Shown here: piece after piece, positions 1-5,031 of the stretch
Layout: every line of letters begins with the position of its first letter
How positions within the stretch are numbered: position 1 is the first letter of the stretch
Source: Candidatus Latescibacterota bacterium
Lineage (GTDB): Bacteria; Latescibacterota; UBA2968; GCA-2709665
Direction of reading: 5' to 3'
Length of the DNA stretch: 5,031 nucleotides
Assembly: GCA_030746455.1 (NCBI GenBank)
Contig: JASLMQ010000286.1
Location: 1-5,031 of the forward strand
Program-made: the position numbers and the translations under genes
The notes under the pieces: model-generated
Database searches by the model: none
What the model saw: the letters and a program-made list of their open reading frames with translations, nothing else
What the model was told of the DNA's origin: nothing

Positions 1-1064
1 TCACGGTTGCGGGGGGCTCCAAGACCAGCGACGCCGATCGCTCTGTCTTCTACGAACGCGCCGAGGGGCTTCTGGACCATCTGGTTCAGATCGATCCCCG
101 TCGGCACGACACACGTGGGGCCCTGGCTCGTCTTTATCTCAACACGGGACGTCCCAAGGTGGCCAGGAGGGCCTTCCGCGAGGCCTTCGATTGTGATCCC
201 AAGGCCGAGTATTGGGTCGGCATCGGACACGCCTACATCGCCGAGAACCAGCCCGACAGGGCCGCCTCGGTCTTCGAAGACCTCTACCGGAAGGCCCCAA
301 AGGAATCGGCTCAGTATCCCAGGATTGTCTTCGAGCTGGGCCGGCTCTACAGGAGCCTGGGCCGCGTGTCCGAGGCCCGCACCATCTACGAGGACGCGTC
401 GGAGGCCCATCCCGCTCGGATGATGTACCGCTTCGAGCTTGGGCGCACCCACGTTATGGGCAAAGACTGGGAGGGGGCTCGCAGGCTCTTCCAGGGACTG
501 CTCGGAGAGGCCGAAGACAATCCCCGGCTGTTCGCTCGCGTGCTGTTCAACCTGGGCCTGACCAACGAACGGACCGGGCGGTTCGACGATTCTGTGGAGA
601 TCTTCCAGCGACTCCTCGCCCTGGAACCCGACAACCACGAGGCGTTGAATTACCTGGGCTATATGCTGGCCGAGAAGGGCCTACGTTTGGGCGAGGCCGA
701 GAACCTGGTCGGACGGGCGCTGAAGGCCCAGCCCGAGAACGGGGCCTACCTGGATAGCATGGGGTGGATCCGCTACCAGCAGGCCCAGTACCGGGAGGCC
801 AGAACCTATCTCGGGCGAGCCCTGGCGGTCGAGGAGGCCGAGTTCAAGGCGGCCGAGGGGGCCTGGCAGCGGGCGAATCTCGCGGAGAACCTGGCGGTGA
901 TCCATGATCACGCGGGGGATGTGGCCAAGGCGCTGGGGGACCTGGAGGGGGCCCGGCGCCATTGGAAGCGGGCAGCCAAGCTCAACCCCGAGGACGGGGC
1001 CATTCGCTCCAAGCTGGACGGCTCCGCCGACCCGTCAACCGACGACCCGGCGGATGCGGAATGA
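1..1064 (+). CDS. TPR-repeat protein, 5' end outside the window
   Basis: The reading frame is open from base 3 to the TGA at 1062-1064 and codes for 353 visible residues; its true start lies upstream of the window. A GTG at 159 could be read as a start, but residues encoded before it already look like a TPR helix pair (ALARLYLNTGRPKVARRAF), so 159 is internal. About eight tetratricopeptide repeats can be followed, at roughly residues 36-66, 67-100, 106-139, 140-172, 176-210, 211-245, 246-280 and 290-330, with TPR-type positions such as FNLGLTNERTGRFDDSVEIF and YLGYMLAEKG. The tail after about residue 335 is acidic and probably disordered. TPR arrays are protein-protein scaffolds; no catalytic domain is visible in this part. 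The stop codon overlaps the start of the lipoprotein gene downstream, so the two are surely one operon, and a role in envelope assembly is inferred from that partner only. The signal peptide, if any, is not in view. Confidence 0.93.
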   Translation, partial: TVAGGSKTSDADRSVFYERAEGLLDHLVQIDPRRHDTRGALARLYLNTGRPKVARRAFREAFDCDPKAEYWVGIGHAYIAENQPDRAASVFEDLYRKAPKESAQYPRIVFELGRLYRSLGRVSEARTIYEDASEAHPARMMYRFELGRTHVMGKDWEGARRLFQGLLGEAEDNPRLFARVLFNLGLTNERTGRFDDSVEIFQRLLALEPDNHEALNYLGYMLAEKGLRLGEAENLVGRALKAQPENGAYLDSMGWIRYQQAQYREARTYLGRALAVEEAEFKAAEGAWQRANLAENLAVIHDHAGDVAKALGDLEGARRHWKRAAKLNPEDGAIRSKLDGSADPSTDDPADAE

Positions 1065-1843
1065 GGCACACCCTCGGCCCGAGAGGACTCGCTCTTCTCG
1101 CTGTTCTGATACTCTTGCCCGCCTGCGCGGCCCATCGCCACCTCCCCGCCGTGGGTCCCCTTCCCAGGGCGGCTGACCTGCTTCTGACCGTGTGCGGGCG
1201 TGCCGACAGCCTCCGAGATCTGGAGGCCAGGGCGAGGATCTCCCTGAAGATCGACGGCGTCAGGGAACGGGCACTCGCCTTTCTGAGGTACAAATCTCCC
1301 GGCCGCCTCAAGATGGACGTGACCGGCCCCCTGGGCACCGGTGTGCTCCATGCCCTGTCCTCCGACGACTCTCTCGAGCTCTACCTCCCTAGACAGAATC
1401 GGTACCTGCAAGGACTTCCCGATGAGGTCCTGCACCGTGTGACGGGCGTCAACCTTGAGTACTATGAGGCCCGCAGGGCCATCCTCGGTCTTCCCGCCCT
1501 GTCGCTGCTGGACCTTCCTCGAATCACCCGATACGAGGCCCTGGGAGATACCCTGGTGTTGGAGGTCCGCGGACCCATCTGGAACCGCAGCCTCAGATTC
1601 GACAGAAGGGCGGCCGTGCTCTGGTCGGAGGAGGTCTCCACGCCCGAGGGCGATCTCCTCTCCTCCCGACACCTGAGCGACTACCGGAACGAGGGTGGTG
1701 CGCTGCTGCCCCGTCGGATCGAGATTCGACAGGGACAGGACCGGATCGAAATCAGGATTCTGAAGCGGCAGGTCAACGTCGGCCTTTCCGACGGTGAGTT
1801 CTGGCTCAACGTGCCGTCCGACGTGGTCCATCTGGCCCCCTGA
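1061..1843 (+). CDS. LolB/DUF4292-like outer-membrane lipoprotein
   Basis: The product is 260 residues long. The start chosen is ATG 1061, which overlaps the preceding TGA as ATGA and begins with a typical lipoprotein signal: Arg2 and Arg8, a hydrophobic core (LALLAVLILL), then a lipobox L-P-A-C with the lipidated cysteine at residue 22. The frame is open further upstream (an ATG at 962), but that start would bury the signal peptide and overlap the TPR gene by about 100 bases. The residue after Cys22 is Ala, which under the E. coli +2 rule favours outer-membrane sorting. Residues 48-118 (SLRDLEARARISLKIDGVRERA, then KSPGRLKMDVTGPLGTGVL) resemble the start of the DUF4292/LolB-type half-barrel, a fold that binds lipid or lipoprotein acyl chains. 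The later part alternates short beta-like segments and ends in WLNVPSDVV. Only a weak Shine-Dalgarno is seen before the ATG, consistent with translational coupling to the TPR gene. Family assignment rests on pattern recognition and is moderate; the lipoprotein call is firm. Confidence 0.85.
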   Translation: MRHTLGPRGLALLAVLILLPACAAHRHLPAVGPLPRAADLLLTVCGRADSLRDLEARARISLKIDGVRERALAFLRYKSPGRLKMDVTGPLGTGVLHALSSDDSLELYLPRQNRYLQGLPDEVLHRVTGVNLEYYEARRAILGLPALSLLDLPRITRYEALGDTLVLEVRGPIWNRSLRFDRRAAVLWSEEVSTPEGDLLSSRHLSDYRNEGGALLPRRIEIRQGQDRIEIRILKRQVNVGLSDGEFWLNVPSDVVHLAP

Positions 1844-1855
1844 ACGAGGAACCAG

Positions 1856-1899
1856 ACGACAGAGGCGGGAGGCACGCTGGTGCCTCCCGCCTCTGTCGT
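1856..1899. terminator. Long perfect hairpin between convergent genes, likely bidirectional terminator
   Basis: Bases 1856-1875 and 1880-1899 are exact reverse complements (20 bp, GC-rich, containing GAGGCGGGAGGCAC), separated by the loop GCTG. The hairpin begins 12 bases after the stop of the + strand lipoprotein gene and lies 46 bases beyond the stop of the - strand gene ending at 1946, so it can end transcripts from both sides. No run of T follows on either strand (GTCGATCTG on the + strand, CTGGTTCCTCGTTC on the - strand), so it is not a classical U-tract terminator. It might stop polymerase by the strong stem alone or protect 3' ends. Confidence 0.7.
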
Positions 1900-1945
1900 G
1901 TCGATCTGTAGATGAAGGGCAGGTGATCGGGATCCCAACCCGGTC

Positions 1946-2791
1946 CTATGCACCCAGCCGCCGGCGTCCCCCGATCCACTCCGACATCCGTCGCGCGACG
2001 TGACCCAACACCGCCTTGGATGACTGGCCGGGCTTCATCTCCTGTTGGGAGCGCCAGCGATTCCTCAGCTCGATCAAGCTCAGCATCGTGAGCTCTCCGC
2101 GGGCCTCCAGGTCGGAGGCCTCCTGGAACTGGCGAAGCGCGGAAGAGGTGGCTTCGTCCATCTCGCCGTCGATCCCTTCCACATCGTACCCTAGGCTCTG
2201 CAGGATCACCTGGGCCTCGTAGACGTGTTCCTGCTCGGCCATTGCGTCCGGCTCCAGGGCGGCTTCCCACGCCCCGCTCGCCCTCGAACCTGGAAGAGGA
2301 ATCCATTGCACGGACCACCGGAGGAGGTAGACCTGGAGGGTTGCCGTACCGGCCGAGAGAAGGGTCGCGAGGCCGAGACCTGCGACGATCCAGCCGCGAA
2401 CGGCATAGGGCCGCCACATCTCCGCGGTAGGTTCGAGCCCGTAGAACACCTCGAAAGATACCAGGTGACGCGCAAGGACCCAGAGCGCCACGTGGGCACC
2501 CGCCACGACCGGCGGAATTGCCGTTACTGCCGTGGGGATCTCGCATGACCGCCGTCTGGCCAGGAGTATTGCGAGCACCAAGAGGTCAACCAGGAGCAGC
2601 GCGAGAGGGAGCTCGGCCAGACACCTGGCAACCCGATCGACCGGGTTCGATTCAAGCCGGATGCCGGACCAGACCGCAGCCGCCATGGCCACCACCAAGG
2701 CTACCAGGACGATCGTCGTGGACGACAGACGCGACCTTATGGGGGCGGGCGAGCCCACAAGCTGTCCCGAAACGGAGCTGTCTAGTCCCAT
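1946..2791 (-). CDS. Four-helix membrane protein with C-terminal peptidoglycan-binding-like domain
   Basis: The product is 281 residues, from ATG at 2791 to TAG at 1948-1946. GAGG seven bases before the ATG supports this start. Four hydrophobic segments lie at about residues 26-44, 59-78, 88-107 and 134-157. After a linker, residues about 189-244 match the PG_binding_1 (PF01471) pattern: EAQVILQSLGYDVEGIDGEMDE, then ALRQFQEASDL and a G-x-L-T-x-x-S/T-L-x-x-L ending. The GYDVEGIDG and RQFQ positions are the recognisable core of that three-helix fold. The tail (245-281) is basic (RRR at 276-278). Known members of PF01471 usually bind cell wall and sit on enzymes; no enzymatic domain is present here. 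Basic residues at 19-21 and 79-81 suggest an N-in, C-in topology, which would put the domain in the cytoplasm. The gene starts 28 bases after the flippase stop, so the two are probably co-transcribed. I do not recognise a named gene; function unknown. Confidence 0.88.
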   Translation of the reverse strand: MGLDSSVSGQLVGSPAPIRSRLSSTTIVLVALVVAMAAAVWSGIRLESNPVDRVARCLAELPLALLLVDLLVLAILLARRRSCEIPTAVTAIPPVVAGAHVALWVLARHLVSFEVFYGLEPTAEMWRPYAVRGWIVAGLGLATLLSAGTATLQVYLLRWSVQWIPLPGSRASGAWEAALEPDAMAEQEHVYEAQVILQSLGYDVEGIDGEMDEATSSALRQFQEASDLEARGELTMLSLIELRNRWRSQQEMKPGQSSKAVLGHVARRMSEWIGGRRRLGA

Positions 2792-2792
2792 C

Positions 2793-2803
2793 TGAGTGCC
2801 TCA
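2793..2803 (-). promoter_or_regulatory. Shine-Dalgarno inside a small inverted repeat
   Basis: On the - strand GAGG (2802-2799) lies seven bases before the ATG at 2791 and fixes the start of the peptidoglycan-binding-like membrane protein. It sits in a short inverted repeat, TGAG-GCA-CTCA. A 4-bp stem with a 3-base loop is too weak to be counted as a control element by itself. Confidence 0.55.
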
Positions 2804-2819
2804 AGGGCGGGGATTCACA

Positions 2820-4052
2820 TCAAACAGCCGGGGTCCGCCGGGCCGTTCGCCAGACGGCCGTCCACAGGACGCCGGCCGAAACCAGACCGACCAGAGCGGG
2901 GGCCAGGCCGCCGGCTTGCGCCCCGCCGATCTGGACGGCCAGCGCCGCGGTGACCGTTCCGCCAGCCAGAGTAGCCAGCATCGCGAGGGACGCGGCCCTC
3001 TGTCGTTCCATGGCCAGAAGTGCCGTGTGAGCCAGACCGGAGAGCACCAGGGGGGGCGCCGTCCACGCCAACAGTCGGACTGCCGCCACAGCGGGGAGAT
3101 AGTCGTCCCCGAAGATCCATACCGTGACGGGACGGGCCGCGACCTGCACGATGCCCACCGCTCCCAGTGTGATCCCGAGTTGCGCCCAGAACGCCCGCAG
3201 GAGCGCCCTCCCGAGCCCCGAGACCTGACCGAACCGCTCTGTCAGGGCCGGGAGCACGGCCTCCTGACCGGCGCTCGCGAGTATGAAGAGGGCCGCGGCC
3301 AGCCGGTAACCGATGAAGAAGGGCGCCGACACCGACACATCCACCGAGAGGTAGGTGGCCACGTAGGCCAGGTGCAGCAGGTTGCCGAGATAGTACGGCG
3401 CGGGCAGATGCTGAAGCCCCTGTGCGAACTGAACTCGACGGATCCCGGGTCTCAGAGGCGGTCTGAGATCCGGATCGATCCAACCCACAACGGCCATAGC
3501 CAGCACGAAGTACAGGCTGCGGCAGACAAGATAGCTGACACCGATGCCCAGGAGGCCGAGCCCCATCCCCATCGCGCCCACCCCGGTACCGAGGAGGAGC
3601 ACATTGAGCCCCGCGACGAGGAGCGCGCTGAAGATCGGCCGCTGGAGCCCCTTGAAGATGGAGCTCACGGCATCCCCGAGGCTCATGGCCACGGTGGATC
3701 CGCCAACGAGTAGCACCGCCGCCAGGATTTCCCAGGACTTCCCCGCCGCCCACCCTACCAGACCCATCACTGCCAGCGCCGGGGGTGCCAGGACGAGCTT
3801 GAGGCCGACCGCATCAGCGGTGGCCCGCTTCGCCTGATCGCCACGGGAGGCCACGGCCTTGATGACACGGTTGTTGAGACCGAAGTCCAGCACCGGCACG
3901 AAGAGAGCCGTCAGGGCGATCACGAAGCCGTAGTCCGCGAAGCCCCCCTTCCCCATCAGCCGGGCGACCCCGACCATCAACAGCATCGCCCCGAGCAGGT
4001 GGGCGCCCTTCTCTCCCGTCAGGTACGCGGAGTTCACGGACACCCTCGCCAA
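2820..4052 (-). CDS. Polysaccharide/oligosaccharide flippase (Wzx/MVF-type membrane protein)
   Basis: The product is about 410 residues with some 12-13 hydrophobic segments over its whole length, the size and profile of the MOP superfamily flippases (PF01943/PF13440-like) that move lipid-linked saccharides across the inner membrane. The N-terminus (NSAYLTGEKGAHLLGAM, then VARLMGKGGFADYGF and a D-F-G-L-N-N-R-V motif) fits the family pattern N-s-x(n)-a-R-x-l-G-x-x-x-f-a-x-Y-g and D-x-G-l. The C-terminal half has the usual G-D-D-Y-L-P-A segment (IFGDDYLPAVAAVRLLAW). The start is uncertain. TTG 4052 is preferred because GGAGGTG ends just before it with GGAGG five bases away. GTG 4037 (GAGG six bases before) and GTG 4043 are alternatives. 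The frame stays open to GTG 4148, but that extension has no ribosome site, is hydrophilic and unlike the family. The stop is TGA at 2822-2820, followed 28 bases later by the next gene. The substrate cannot be told from the sequence; no glycosyltransferase is in view. Confidence 0.88.
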   Translation of the reverse strand: MARVSVNSAYLTGEKGAHLLGAMLLMVGVARLMGKGGFADYGFVIALTALFVPVLDFGLNNRVIKAVASRGDQAKRATADAVGLKLVLAPPALAVMGLVGWAAGKSWEILAAVLLVGGSTVAMSLGDAVSSIFKGLQRPIFSALLVAGLNVLLLGTGVGAMGMGLGLLGIGVSYLVCRSLYFVLAMAVVGWIDPDLRPPLRPGIRRVQFAQGLQHLPAPYYLGNLLHLAYVATYLSVDVSVSAPFFIGYRLAAALFILASAGQEAVLPALTERFGQVSGLGRALLRAFWAQLGITLGAVGIVQVAARPVTVWIFGDDYLPAVAAVRLLAWTAPPLVLSGLAHTALLAMERQRAASLAMLATLAGGTVTAALAVQIGGAQAGGLAPALVGLVSAGVLWTAVWRTARRTPAV

Positions 4053-4055
4053 AAC

Positions 4056-4062
4056 CACCTCC
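4056..4062 (-). promoter_or_regulatory. Strong ribosome-binding site for the flippase
   Basis: The - strand reads GGAGGTG at 4062-4056, a seven-base match to the 16S rRNA tail. It decides the start region of the flippase: TTG 4052 lies five bases after GGAGG, while GTG 4043 would be 14 bases away. It rules against the longer frame starting at GTG 4148. Confidence 0.65.
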
Positions 4063-4089
4063 GTCGTGTGTGCGGAATCAGGGCAGATG

Positions 4090-4115
4090 AATGGCACAGA
4101 TCGGTCTGCGCCATT
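4090..4115 (-). promoter_or_regulatory. Hairpin in the leader between PKD lipoprotein and flippase genes
   Basis: Arms 4090-4100 and 4105-4115 form an 11-bp stem with a 4-base loop. In the - strand RNA every position pairs (one G-U), whereas in the + strand RNA the same position is an A-C mismatch, which fits function on the - strand transcript. It ends 27 bases before the flippase Shine-Dalgarno. No run of T follows it. It could be a terminator or attenuator for the upstream PKD gene, or a 5' leader structure of the flippase mRNA. Confidence 0.4.
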
Positions 4116-4185
4116 GGAGTCGTGATACGGCCGGGGCCGGCGCGGCACTATCGTGGGCGTTGGCCCCGAACAAGCGAGCAGGTTC

Positions 4186-4215
4186 GGACGCCTGCGCGGC
4201 GATCCACGCGCGTCC
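4186..4215 (-). terminator. Possible weak terminator hairpin after the PKD lipoprotein gene
   Basis: On the - strand GGACGC (4215-4210) starting at the last base of the TAG stop can pair with GCGTCC (4191-4186). An alternative pairing joins GGAC plus GCGCG with CGCGC and GTCC around a 4-base bulge. No T-run follows (GAACCTGCTCG), and chance pairings are common at this GC, so this is only a candidate. Confidence 0.25.
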
Positions 4216-4904
4216 TAGGTCCCCCAGCCCACCCGGTCGTTCACTCGGATCCGGACGGTATCGGGAGGACTGGTGATGGCCCCCGTCGTATCGGCCTTGT
4301 CGTCTCTCACCTGGAGCACGAACACGTAGTCTGCCGGGGCGATCGCCCGGAAGCTGGGCACGCTGCTGTCGCCGGGCTGAAGCGAAACTCCCGGACCGCC
4401 TATCTGTTCCCACATATAGCGCAGAGCGTCGCCGTCGGGGTCGAGACTCGCCGCCCCGTCCAGCGCGACCTGCAAGGTGTCGGAGAAGGCAAGGTCGCGG
4501 TCGAGGCCGGCGTCGGCAACCGGAGGTCCCTGGGTTACCGTGATCCGAACCATCGTCGTTGCCTTGGTCTTGGATTTTCCGTCGCTGACCTCCACCTCCA
4601 GGTCGTAGGTGCCCACCGCGCTGGGGGCCCTCCAAACGACAGAGACCGAGTCCTGGAAGAGGTCAACCAGGGAATCCCGTCCGCTCTGCTTGAACTGACC
4701 CCCGGTGGCGACCCAAAGGAAGTCGAGCTCGTCGTTGTCGGGATCGTCGGTGACAAGCGTGACGCGAACCTCGTGGCTGCGCCCCACGGAGGACGACGAC
4801 TCCTGATCGGTGCGTACATCCAGGATCTGGGGCTCCTGTTGACGATCCAACAGGCTGCACCCCGTCATCCAGACCACCAGACCCAGCAACGTCATCCAGC
4901 GCAC
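4215..4904 (-). CDS. Lipoprotein with two PKD-type Ig-like domains
   Basis: The product is 229 residues. The start is GTG 4904, with GGGGAGG five bases upstream; ATG 4895 is a poorer alternative (14 bases away). The N-terminus is a short lipoprotein signal (MTLLGLVVWMTGC) with the probable lipidated cysteine at residue 16 and Ser at +2, so outer-membrane anchoring is expected. The -3 residue is Met, slightly unusual for a lipobox. Two beta-sandwich repeats follow. The first, about 27-123, carries DDPDNDELDFLW, then a G-T-Y-D-L-E-V-E-V-S-D-G strand pair. The second, about 126-222, carries PPVADAGLD, LDGAASLDPDGDALRYMWEQ and YVFVLQVRDD, the standard PKD/REJ-like signature D-P-D-G-D-x-L-x-Y-x-W. 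Such domains are extracytoplasmic binding or spacer modules; no enzymatic domain is attached. It ends with TAG at 4217-4215, 162 bases before the flippase start. Its partner is unknown. Confidence 0.9.
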   Translation of the reverse strand: MRWMTLLGLVVWMTGCSLLDRQQEPQILDVRTDQESSSSVGRSHEVRVTLVTDDPDNDELDFLWVATGGQFKQSGRDSLVDLFQDSVSVVWRAPSAVGTYDLEVEVSDGKSKTKATTMVRITVTQGPPVADAGLDRDLAFSDTLQVALDGAASLDPDGDALRYMWEQIGGPGVSLQPGDSSVPSFRAIAPADYVFVLQVRDDKADTTGAITSPPDTVRIRVNDRVGWGT

Positions 4905-4954
4905 GTCCGCCTCCCCGTGAAACAGGTCATCATCTTCGCTGAAAATGCCCCATA

Positions 4955-4971
4955 CGCCTGTGATTCAGGCG
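4955..4971. repeat. Short inverted repeat in divergent intergenic region
   Basis: CGCCTG (4955-4960) and CAGGCG (4966-4971) are exact reverse complements around TGATT. It lies about 50 bases upstream of the PKD lipoprotein start and 24 bases before the rightward TTGACA. Position suggests a possible operator or leader element, but a 6-bp repeat is short enough to be chance. Confidence 0.25.
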
Positions 4972-4994
4972 GCCCGTCTTCGCCAAGAAATCCC

Positions 4995-5025
4995 TTGACA
5001 AGGTCATGGGAACGGGCTTTATTCT
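4995..5025 (+). promoter_or_regulatory. Candidate sigma70-type promoter reading out of the window
   Basis: A consensus -35 box TTGACA at 4995-5000 is followed by an AT-richer stretch that offers TTTATT at 5018-5023 (17-base spacer, four of six matches to TATAAT) or TATTCT at 5020-5025 (19-base spacer, four of six). It points rightward, away from the PKD lipoprotein gene, implying a divergent gene beyond base 5031. The remainder of 4905-4994 holds the lipoprotein gene's upstream region; I found no convincing -10/-35 pair for the - strand in it. Confidence 0.45.
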
Positions 5026-5031
5026 GACGAC

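Noticed and set aside
159..161. GTG as start of the TPR protein
   Set aside because: The same frame is open to the left edge and encodes TPR-like residues before this codon, so the gene begins outside the window.
908..1831. Long open frame on the - strand (307 codons) antisense to the TPR and lipoprotein genes
   Set aside because: It mirrors two well-supported + strand genes, has no ribosome site noted, and its translation is low in hydrophobic order and matches no family I know; long antisense frames are expected at this GC.
2796..3713. Long open frame on the + strand (305 codons) antisense to the flippase
   Set aside because: The translation is rich in Arg, Gly, Pro, His and Glu with no fold-like pattern, while the opposite strand encodes a clear membrane transporter.
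4973..5001. TTGTCA on the - strand as a -35 box for the PKD lipoprotein gene
   Set aside because: At 16-18 bases downstream the sequence is GACGGG-like, with no resemblance to a -10 box.
3999..5027. Open + strand frame of 342 codons across the PKD lipoprotein gene and both intergenic regions
   Set aside because: The - strand frame has a lipoprotein signal, a strong Shine-Dalgarno and two PKD domains; the + strand frame has none of these and crosses the hairpins and control region.
1..5031. tRNA, rRNA, CRISPR array, insertion sequence or phage element
   Set aside because: No cloverleaf with a CCA end, no regularly spaced repeats, no transposase or integrase motifs, and no terminal repeats were seen on either strand.

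Overview
The window is a high-GC, gene-dense bacterial chromosome segment with five protein-coding genes, one of them cut by the left edge. No RNA genes, mobile elements or CRISPR arrays were seen. The proteins are envelope-oriented and point to a Gram-negative (diderm) bacterium: two lipoproteins with lipoboxes, one LolB/DUF4292-like and one with two PKD-type Ig folds, plus a polysaccharide flippase. Together with the high GC this would suit an uncultured FCB-type or neighbouring phylum (for example Eisenbacteria, Krumholzibacteria, Latescibacteria or Gemmatimonadota). That placement is a guess from gene content and was not tested.

Layout. Bases 1-1843 on the + strand hold the 3' part of a TPR-repeat protein gene, followed with a 4-base stop/start overlap (ATGA) by a LolB/DUF4292-like lipoprotein gene. 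Bases 1844-1945 separate two convergent transcription units and carry a perfect 20-bp inverted repeat with a 4-base loop, a likely bidirectional terminator. Bases 4904-1946 on the - strand carry, in transcription order, a PKD-domain lipoprotein, a 162-bp spacer with two hairpins, a multi-pass Wzx/MVF-type flippase, and 28 bp further on a four-helix membrane protein with a C-terminal peptidoglycan-binding-like domain. Bases 4905-5031 are a divergent intergenic region with a -35-like TTGACA on the + strand, suggesting a promoter for a rightward gene beyond the window.

Working together. The TPR/lipoprotein pair is almost certainly translationally coupled and may act in outer-membrane or lipoprotein biogenesis. 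The flippase and the peptidoglycan-binding-like membrane protein are probably co-transcribed, but no glycosyltransferase is visible to define a pathway. I did not find a clearly new multi-gene system. The most unusual item is the four-helix protein, whose charge pattern predicts its peptidoglycan-binding-like domain to lie in the cytoplasm.
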